A DNA stretch of 64,000 nucleotides from assembly GCA_050084985.1 (NCBI GenBank), contig JBITNC010000001.1:4898001-4962000 (forward strand), in the 5' to 3' direction. Below, piece by piece: positions 56,560 to 64,000 of this stretch. A program made the position numbers and the translations under genes. A model generated the notes under the pieces. It had not been told where the DNA came from. It saw only the letters and a program-made list of their open reading frames with translations, and did no database searches. How positions within the stretch are numbered: position 1 is the stretch's first letter; the number at the start of each line of letters is the position of its first letter. This stretch comes from Nageia nagi (taxonomy: Eukaryota; Pinophyta).

Positions 56560-57900
56560 ATTGTGGAATTGTTAGTGATAAGTGTGTCAATTGATCAAAT
56601 TATTGATGATCATTTCTTTAACCTTCAAACAAGTATGCAGAATGTGGAAAATACACTTGAAGGTTATGTTTTTTGGTTCTATGCTTGGAAATTACATCCA
56701 TTTCAAATTTATAGCCATTTCTATCTATGTTTTCCATTCATTTGGTTCTATAAGAATATTATCTAAAGTCCTTATCTATTCTTCCATATTTTGCATCATG
56801 AAATTGTGTTTGCAATCCATATTTTGCATACATGCTTATCATGGATGCAACAATAATAACATTTTGCAGAGTTTGGTTCTATGCATGGAAATTATGTATG
56901 TGCATAATGCATCATAAAATTATATTTGCAATCCATATTTTTCATACTTATCTATCATGGCTGCAACAACAACAATATTTTGCACACATATCTATCATTG
57001 TACATGATGCATATTGGGCTTGTTTACATAGTTTGGTCATATGTTTGGTAATTACATCTATGCATTATGCATCATGTAATTACCAATGCAATCCACATTT
57101 TACATACCTATCTATAATTTCTACAATAATGATAATATTTACATACATTTTTATCATTGTATATGGTGAAATAATACTAGGATAATTTACAGAGTTTGAT
57201 TATATGCCTAGTAAATGTTATATGCCTAGTAATTGCATATGTGCATCATGCATCATGCATCGTGCATCATGACACATAGTTTGTAGTCCATATTTTATAT
57301 TTCTTGTCAATATAAAAAAATATTATCTAAATTCCTTGTCTATTCTTCCAAATTTTACATACTTATCTATTATGGTTACAATAATAAGAATATTTTACAT
57401 ACATGTCAATTATTATACATCATCAAAGAATACTAGAAAGTTTGGTTCTACACTTGGAAATTGAATTTATACATCATGCATCATGAAATTGCATCTATTC
57501 ATCATCCATATTTTGCATACATGTCTAGCATTGTACATGGTAAAACAATACTAGGATAGTTTTCATAGTTTGGTTATATGCATGGAAATTGCATCTGTTC
57601 ATCACGTATCATGAAATTGTGTTTGTAGTCCACATTTTGCATACATGTCTATCATGGCATTCATAATGATAACATTTTGCATACATGTTTATCATGATGG
57701 GAACAATGCAATAAGATGGGAACAAATTACATGTATACCAATAATTGCATTTCATACCTATCTATCATGGTTGCAACAATGATAACTTTTTTCATACATA
57801 TCTATCATGAAATTGTGTTTGAATCATGCATCATGAAATTATATTTGCAGACATTGGTTCTACACTTGGTAATTGCATTTGTTTAAAATTTTATGAATCC
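56560..57900 (-). pseudogene. Decayed PPR tandem array P4a
   Basis: The minus strand repeats fragments of PPR units: MNAMIDMYAKCG (57,629-57,664), VIIMNAMIDMYAKCG-type words again at 57,660-57,715, VATMIDRY near 57,765, MLDMYAKYG near 57,520, and MQLPSVEPMSA near 57,855. Each unit has been shortened to its 'A-x-x-D-M-Y-A-K-C-G' and 'M-Q-L-L-G-V-x-P-N' parts. On the plus strand this appears as a monotonous CATACATGTCTATCATGG pattern. No open frame is left. Divergence between units rules out a recent satellite. Confidence 0.75.
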
Positions 57901-58439
57901 TTTTCATATTAATTAACTATTGCAAGTATTCCAATGATATGTGTAAATTTTGTAGATATACAATGGGGCATGGGATTTCATGAATAAATAGTTAAATGTG
58001 GGTTTCTTTCTTATGCGATTTTGATGATAACCTTGATATACATGCATTTTGCAAAATTAGTTTGATTGATAACCTTTCAAGGTACAATTTATTTGTTTAA
58101 GAACTATCATGCATAGTTTAATAACATGAGCTAATCTTATTGCATTATTTATTGGATGAAGCATTATACATTATACATGTATGCATCATGTTGAAAAAAT
58201 ATTTTTGCAAGTCAAGGATTCCTAGAAAATGTGGAAGAATTGTTAGATAAGATGTACATTATATTATGATGTATGAAAATAAGATGTAATTATTTTCATT
58301 AGTAATTGAGGAAGGATAAAAATATTTGATAGCATTCATGCAAAATAGTCATCAAAGATGCATGATACAAATATAATTTCATGGATACTATAATGATCAC
58401 AAGATATGCATAAATGAGATGAACAAAATGGGTTTTCAT

Positions 58440-58745
58440 CAGGTATTAAGCTTTTAAATTCCCAACTAGACATTTAATGCAAAATGGATTTACAAGATGC
58501 ATGATAGAGGCACTATTTCATGGACTGCAATGATGTCTTTGAATATGCATGATGCAAATGTAGTTTCATGGACTCCAATGATCAAAAGCTATGCAAAAAT
58601 AAGATGCAAATTTAGTTTCATGGAATCCAATGAGATGAAAAAAATGGTTTTAATGCAAAATGGTCATATAATTGCTTTCAAATGGTGCAAAATGCAAACA
58701 AATAGGCACAAAACCATGAAATGAAAGGGAAAGCAAGAAATATTT
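58440..58745 (+). pseudogene. Decayed PPR fragment P4b
   Basis: Plus-strand frame 58,497-58,724: MHDRGTISWTAMMSLN, MHDANVVSWTPMIKSYAKI, then MKKMVLMQNGHIIAFKWCK. Two consecutive 'M-x-D-x-x-V-S-W-T-A-M-I' PPR starts are readable without a stop. It is homologous, in inverted orientation, to the region around 850-1,075 in P1, including the non-PPR tail GGTGCAAAATGCAAACAAAT. Confidence 0.8.
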
Positions 58746-59440
58746 TGCACTCATACTATGAAAGTATTTATATTTTTGCATGGTTGAAAGAAATTATAAC
58801 ACATACATTATGTAGGAAAGAACATGAGATCAAATAGCTTGCATGTTATCCTTGGTGGCTATATTTCTTTGTTTTTAAGTTTTTGAATCAAATCAATGTA
58901 CTACCAATGTGATCTTTATCTTATATATTTTGCATCCATGTGGACCAATTAAAATTGATGTATTACTAATACAATATTTATGTTATATCATTTACAATCA
59001 GGTGGAGCAAAAGCTTTAGATACATCCCACATGTAAACCAAGAAAATGATTCTATGATTGAGTCTTATAATAGATTCTGAAAGCTTATATTTCTTGGCAC
59101 AAAGACTAAGAAGAGTGGAAGGGGGTTGGATTGGTTAATTTATACACTTATCAAGTGTATAAATTCATACTACAAAAAAAGGATATGTTAAAGTCCATTG
59201 GTTATTAGAATAACTATAAGAATGAAAAGAATCTTGAAAATTCTATAAAGAAATCTTGTCAATTCTTGATTTTGATTGTTCATGCCATAAAACTCTTCCT
59301 AATGCATATTAGGTAAAGATTAAATCAAATCCATAAACCAAATATATTATTACCAATTACAGTGTGCAATTTTTTACTTGTGAGTGTTCATGGGCCCTAC
59401 GAGGCAACATTTGTAAACATGTGTTAAAGATTACAACTCT
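58746..59440. other. Non-coding interval with perfect hairpin
   Basis: No gene was recognised. At 59,116-59,136 GGAAGGGGGTTGGATTGG resembles the GGGGGTGAAT word seen near copia LTR ends. It is followed by a perfect inverted repeat (59,137-59,165). Confidence 0.45.
59137..59165. repeat. Perfect inverted repeat, 13-bp arms
   Basis: AATTTATACACTT - ATC - AAGTGTATAAATT, a perfect 13-bp stem with a 3-base loop. It could be cruciform or hairpin forming; no poly-U tract follows, so no terminator role is suggested. Confidence 0.8.
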
Positions 59441-59449
59441 ACTTGAATT

Positions 59450-59816
59450 TAGATAGCTAAAAATTTTGTTCCCTTTTGTTGAATTTGTATTTGATTTGAA
59501 TGATTTTCCTTGATTTGGATTTGATTTGAACCAATTGTCTCAATTTGATTTGAATGAGATGTCTTCTATTGAACATGTTTTTAAGGACATGGAGCCTGAT
59601 TCTAATTAGTTATTTGTTGTTAAACATGTCTTCAAGGACATAGAGCTTGATTCTAACGATTTGTATACTATTGAACATCTCTCTAAAGACATGGAGCCTT
59701 ATTCTAATGAGTTATTCACTATTGAATATGTATTTAAGTACATGGAGCTTGGTTTTAATGAGTTTTCTACTATTGAACATGTCTCTAAGGACATGGAGCT
59801 TGATCAAAACTCATAA
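59450..59816 (+). pseudogene. Decayed ORF with 17-residue tandem repeat
   Basis: One plus-strand frame carries four full and one partial copies of a 17-codon (51-bp) unit of consensus IEHVFKDMELDSNELFT: units start at 59,568, 59,619, 59,670, 59,721 and 59,772, ending in TAA at 59,816. Upstream in the same frame are three FDLN words (FVFDLNDFP, FGFDLNQLS, QFDLNEMSS). Only two stops interrupt it (TGA after DFP and TAG in unit 1, a GAG-to-TAG change). I do not recognise the protein. Retained frame in four units suggests it was once translated. Confidence 0.6.
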
Positions 59817-59829
59817 GTATGAAATAGTT

Positions 59830-60660
59830 AGGCTATCATATCTCCAAATATGAAACACAAACTCAATTAGTATATTAAGTTATTAAGGGAAATACCACCT
59901 AATTCTCCAAGAATATCTTGGAGAGTTATAATAGATATTGTTAGTGCTATATCTCCTTAATGTCACAACTCAATTATCCAAGAATTTTCACCTGCTACTA
60001 ATCTTTCTTTGAGAAGGAAAAAGAGTTGAATTTCTCTAGGTTACAAGAGAAAGAAGAGAAATTCAAAAGCAACCTTTGAACCTAATATTAATGTCCATGT
60101 GAGCGAGTGTGAGCAATATTACATTCCTATATTGAAATAATGTGGTCGTGAACTAATTGCTATGACTCTTATCAAAAGTAAGTTATGAATTATATTAGTT
60201 TAGAGTTTATAACAATAATATTTTTTTATTGTATGTTAATAGTTACACTTATTTTTGTATTGTGTTATTAGTTTTGTAAAGAAAGAGTTAAGAAAATAAT
60301 ATTTCTGTAAGATAGCTTTCAAAGAGGAATCATATAATATCAATCATCATTAATTTTGAGACCTTTGTGGATATTAAAATTATAAAAGTTGCAAAGTTGT
60401 AATATTTTTCATGCACATCCTAGCAAAACAATTATGAAAGTTGCAAAGTTATAATTATTTCCATACTTTTCCTAATAAAAAATTATAAAAGTTATCAAGA
60501 AAAAATTGCATAAGGTGTGATAAGCAAGTTGTAAGGTGAATACTACTTTATGTGAGGCATTGGTACTTCTTAAACTCACTGGATTGTAATTTGTGTTATT
60601 TTATTAATATAATAGATGGACCTACTAGTTAAATTATTATCCAACTTTAAAGTTGTGTCA
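59830..60660. other. Interval without recognisable feature
   Basis: AT-rich. It contains a short tandem phrase (ATTATAAAAGTTGCAAAGTT, about 60,378-60,400, with a copy at about 60,433-60,450) and nothing coding that I can support. Confidence 0.4.
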
Positions 60661-60679
60661 TGATTTTGTGAGGTGATAG

Positions 60680-61085
60680 CATTTTTCATACATGTCTATC
60701 ATGAAATTATATCAATTAGAGGATATGTAATTCACATCTACAACAAGGTTGCCTTTAAAATATTTAAAATGTATTTATATTCAAATCAAAGTTATCTATG
60801 AAATTATATACTTATATGCTTTTAAAATCTACAAGGATATGTAATTAATAACCACATGTAAGAAAATGCAACAAATATTATTGTCCATGAATACTTGCAA
60901 AAACTATTACATTTAAAATCTTTAAAATGTGTTTAAAATGAATACTTGAAACAAATATTATTGTTCATGAAATTGTGTTTGCATCATGTATATTGTTGAA
61001 TAATTCTTGAGCCTTATGTATTCTTCAACATCTTACATTCATGTATATCAGGGCATTCATAAAGATAACATGACAACATCATGCA
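60680..61085 (-). pseudogene. Decayed PPR fragment P5
   Basis: Minus strand: VIFMNALIYMN near 61,035-61,065, RIHKAQELFNNIHDANTIS (60,960-61,015) and MIDMYEKC near 60,690. RIHKAQEL is the same word as at 1,285-1,311, so P5 and P1 derive from the same PPR subfamily. It is bounded on the right by the LTR of the next element. Confidence 0.7.
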
Positions 61086-61089
61086 TGTT

Positions 61090-61940
61090 GTTGATCATGT
61101 TTACTCAAAAAATAACCCTGCAAGCATGCAAAAATAAAAGCTATCACAACCAACAAAAATGCTTTATTGATCTTTGAATAAACATCAATTTTGATTACAA
61201 GTTGCCTTGTGATAGAGGGCTTTAGTACATTGTGTAATATAGGTCTCTTGGAGGCCTTCCTTTGTTGATGTCTTCAAGCTTTAGATAACATTTAATTGCA
61301 CCTACAACAAGAATAATTTTGATTGCTTCTTTCTTGTTAACTTCCTGGTTTCTCTTTTCTTTGATCCGTTACTAGTCTTAGAATCCTACAAATACATAGA
61401 CCAACAACCCATCAAACATAATTGCTCATGCTTTAAGATTATAATAAATAAACATGAAATAAACATGCATATAAACAAAAATAGTAAACTAAAATGTACT
61501 TAGCAATATGGATATAATTCAATAGTGTAAGGTTGCATTTCATCTTCTCACAACCCTTTTTTTTCTATGGGAGGGGTCTTATTTATAGATTTTCTAAGGT
61601 AGTATTAGTTGTGATTTTGGAAGGCAAGACTAGGTGAAAAAATCTCATCCAACCTTGTCATGGATTATATCCATGCAAGGAAAACATAGGATCAAGGATG
61701 AATCATCCTTGATCTATATGCTTCTTTCCTTGGGTTCCTAATTTTTCTATTTTTTTCTTTGTATTTTCTATTTTCAGGATCACTAACAATTATCTATCAA
61801 CTGCCAATGATTGGGTATGATTGTCAGTGATTGTACTAGATCACCAATAATTGGGAGACTTTGGTAAACTTTATTGTTTGCCTAAAATTTTATTCTCCTC
61901 TTTCATTTATATAAAGCGAGGTCATTTTTAGGTGTATACA
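61090..61940 (-). repeat. 3' LTR of a further gypsy-like element (element I)
   Basis: The plus strand ends GGTGTATACA at 61,940, so the LTR starts TGTATACACC in minus sense. A TATA box CTATAAATAAGACC lies at about 61,568-61,585. The left edge is approximate, placed after the PPR fossil. The partner LTR must lie beyond 64,000. Family is inferred from the LTR start TGTATACACCTAAAAATG and the adjacent purine tract. Confidence 0.6.
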
Positions 61941-61956
61941 ATTTTCCCCTTTTTGG
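61941..61956 (-). other. Element I polypurine tract
   Basis: The minus strand reads CCAAAAAGGGGAAAAT directly before the LTR. It sets a minus orientation and implies interior sequence to the right. Confidence 0.7.
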
Positions 61957-63600
61957 AAATACCCAACATTTTATAGGTGGAGATTATTTTTAAAAACTAA
62001 GCCTATCTTAGAGGGGATGCAATCAAGTCTTAGACTTGCACTTCTTGATCTTAAGTCAAGGTTTTGAATTAACTCATTCTCTATGCATAAGTTGAATTTG
62101 AGTGATTGGATTATGAATAATCCATTTTTTGATCTTTTGTATTTGACACATTTTGAAAACAATAAGTTTTGTAGTACAAGGCATAACTTAGGTAGTTACC
62201 ACTATATTATTGTGTTGTGTTGGCAAGATACAGATGAAGCTTTAGCTGTTAGGCATATGCCATAGCTAGCATGTTATAAAGAAGATCCCTTGTGAATACA
62301 ACAACTTTTAATCATTTTGCCTTTGTCCTAGTAGATAGGTTACTTGATGATCTTGTGCAAAATTTCATCCAACAATATTAATCATGTCAAAACCCATCCT
62401 TTTTTCTATTAAAAGAAGGGTCATTTTTTGAATTCAAAGTTACCTAAGAGTGTTAATTTTTTCAAAAAACCCTCAACTCTAAATTAAGTTTAACAAGTGA
62501 AGAACTTGTATTGATTTTGCCTTTAACACATATGTTTTAATTTGTTGTGGTTTTTAATAGTTTTCTAGTATTTTTGATATTTTTCATGATAATCTTGATA
62601 TGAGCATCATTTGAGCATAGATGTTTTGTTTGGACTATAATTTTTTATTTTTAGTTGAGTATTATTGATTTTTCAAAGGATATATACAAAATTTTATAAA
62701 CAATTTTAATTACTCTATTTCATTTCAAATTTTCTCATCAATATTTAAAATTATTCATAGGCCTAATTCCACCTAAAGAATTTTTGACACACTCCAAAAT
62801 TTTGTATTTTTAAATTTGAATTAAAGACTTTTAATAAAGCACATAGGGAAGATCCTAGGTATTTCTCTTATTTAAATATTTGTATAACTTGTGCATTTTA
62901 AGGAAATCCCCTTTCATTGTTTTTTTTTTAAGGTTTGGGCCACTGGTGATCTAATTACGATCATTAGCAATCCTTATGGATCACTAGTGCCTAACTCAAA
63001 ATCATCAGTGTTCAACTACATAGAGTAAAAAAAGAAAAAGGTTTTACCTATCACTTTCTAATTTTTTTTTTAGTGCCAAGTCAGAGCTTTTGTTGCCCAT
63101 ACCCCACCATCTAAGCACTTGACCCCATACTTCTCATTTTCACCATCAATTGGAACCATGATGCTACCACGAAGATGATCTACACTGTGTAAGAGGCCCA
63201 TGAGGGAAGAGGTAGGATTGAAACCCCCTTTTCAATTTTTTGCTTATTAATCCATTTATACTCTATTTTTGAAAAAATAAAAACCATAGGATACTTAGGA
63301 ATAGTATTTAGAAGTTTTGTAACTATTTATATTTTATGATTTGGCTTATTTTTTAACATTTACTTGAAATTTCAAAACCTCAACTACGATCATCGACCAG
63401 AGCCAAAGAGTTTCAAGATCATCGATGTTCAAGTATAGAATGTTGGTGATTCTAAACCTTGATCATTTGTTCATCAGCATTTGCATTTTAGAAATTTTTT
63501 AAACTTACTTTATTATTAATTATTATTAGGTTAGGGATGTCTTCAAGCCTAAGGTAGATACCCTCGTATACTCAAGGATGGACATATTTTTTTGATTATC
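61957..63600. other. Element I interior, non-coding part
   Basis: No RT or integrase motif was recognised. The minus-strand frame 61,971-62,162 (LRSRSASLRLDCIPSKIG) is open but unknown. A phrase on GATCACTAG..., present in the LTR near 61,780-61,860, recurs in diverged form near 62,945-63,010 and 63,385-63,470, so a related repeat unit is spread through this part. Confidence 0.45.
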
Positions 63601-63665
63601 ATAGATCATAATTTTCTTCATACAGTTAGATTTGGAGCTGGGTCCTACATGGGTCATATTCATTA

Positions 63666-64000
63666 GGACTACCCACTATTGGCAACCTTACTAGAGAGAT
63701 GGTATTCTTTGATGGGCATCTTCCATCTTCCTACTGTGGAGATGAGCTCATAGTATAACTGACGAGCATCAGATAAGATTAAGTTCTCAATTATCGATGG
63801 ACTAAGTTCTTAGATCATTTCTACTTTGAGCATGTGCACCATTAGTTTTGTTTGGTATAGGATGTTCCACTAGCACCTCTACAATTTTTGAGAGAGGGCG
63901 AGTTGCTAGTTGAGGGGATTCAACCCCTAGTTTATGTTGAGCCAAATCTTACATAGGAGGAGATCCTAATGGAGGAAACAAGTGTGGATAATGTGGGTGT
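63666..64000 (+). pseudogene. Unidentified broken plus-strand frame at window edge
   Basis: One frame reads GLPTIGNLTREMVFFDGHLP, then after several TAA/TAG codons FLDHFYFEHVHH, DVPLAPLQFLREGELLVEGI, QPLVYVEPNLT, EEILMEETSVDNVGV. The run of plausible residues between stops, several of which are TAG and could come from CAG or TGG, looks like decayed coding sequence. The family is not recognised and it is cut by the window end. Confidence 0.35.

Noticed and set aside
56560-57900. Spaced CATACATGTCTATCATGG-like repeats as a CRISPR-like array or satellite
   Set aside because: Spacing is irregular, units diverge freely, and the minus strand translates to PPR words such as MNAMIDMYAKCG. The genome is clearly eukaryotic.
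59470-59500. DLNDFP as an EAR repression motif (DLNxxP)
   Set aside because: A six-residue match in a decayed frame next to a stop is easily chance; no transcription-factor domain is nearby.
1-64000. A defence system, biosynthetic cluster or viral genome
   Set aside because: No supporting protein families were seen on either strand. The coding traces are retrotransposon polyproteins and PPR repeats.

Overview
The window looks like nuclear DNA of a plant with a very large, repeat-swollen genome. A gymnosperm fits best (inference) because old, heavily mutated LTR retrotransposons are nested inside one another, many fossil pentatricopeptide-repeat (PPR) fragments are present, and the base composition is extremely AT-rich. 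I see no intact host gene. Almost every recognisable coding stretch is broken by stops and frameshifts.

Region 1 (1-16,603). Two decayed PPR genes lie in opposite orientations, and each is split by one Ty3/gypsy element. Element H (1,317-8,534, minus strand) sits in a minus-strand PPR gene with target duplication CTTCC. Removing H restores an in-frame PPR reading, MYVECG-RIHKAQEL. Element G (9,633-14,370, minus) sits in a plus-strand PPR gene with duplication TGATG. G has two 1,471-bp LTRs, one long gag frame and almost no pol.

Region 2 (16,604-56,509). This is a four-level retrotransposon nest. Gypsy element A (minus) holds gypsy element B (21,647-54,227, minus, TSD TAACC). B holds a Sirevirus-like copia element D (25,251-52,544, plus, TSD CTTAA). 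D holds gypsy element C (25,904-34,306, minus, TSD TAAAG), copia element E (37,491-43,287, minus, very short LTRs) and a TG...CA insertion F (46,448-51,538). F has an imperfect TSD, TGAAT/TGAAC, and carries a better-preserved PPR fragment. Several insertions are confirmed by an uninterrupted homologous copy elsewhere in the window. Element C shows A without B, and the two D LTRs give the empty sites of C and F.

Region 3 (56,510-64,000). More PPR fossils follow on both strands (56,560-58,740 and 60,680-61,085). There is also a decayed reading frame built from a 17-residue repeat (59,568-59,816), a perfect hairpin, and the 3' LTR of another minus-strand gypsy element (about 61,090-61,940) whose remainder would lie to the right. 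The last 300 bases hold an unidentified broken plus-strand frame.

The window shows no working cellular pathway. It is a layered record of transposition: PPR genes were hit first, then gypsy, Sirevirus-like and further gypsy/copia elements piled into each other. By eye, LTR differences in the best-preserved pair are nearly all transitions, as expected for methylated and deaminating repeats. All domain calls come from reading translated motifs. No database search was possible.
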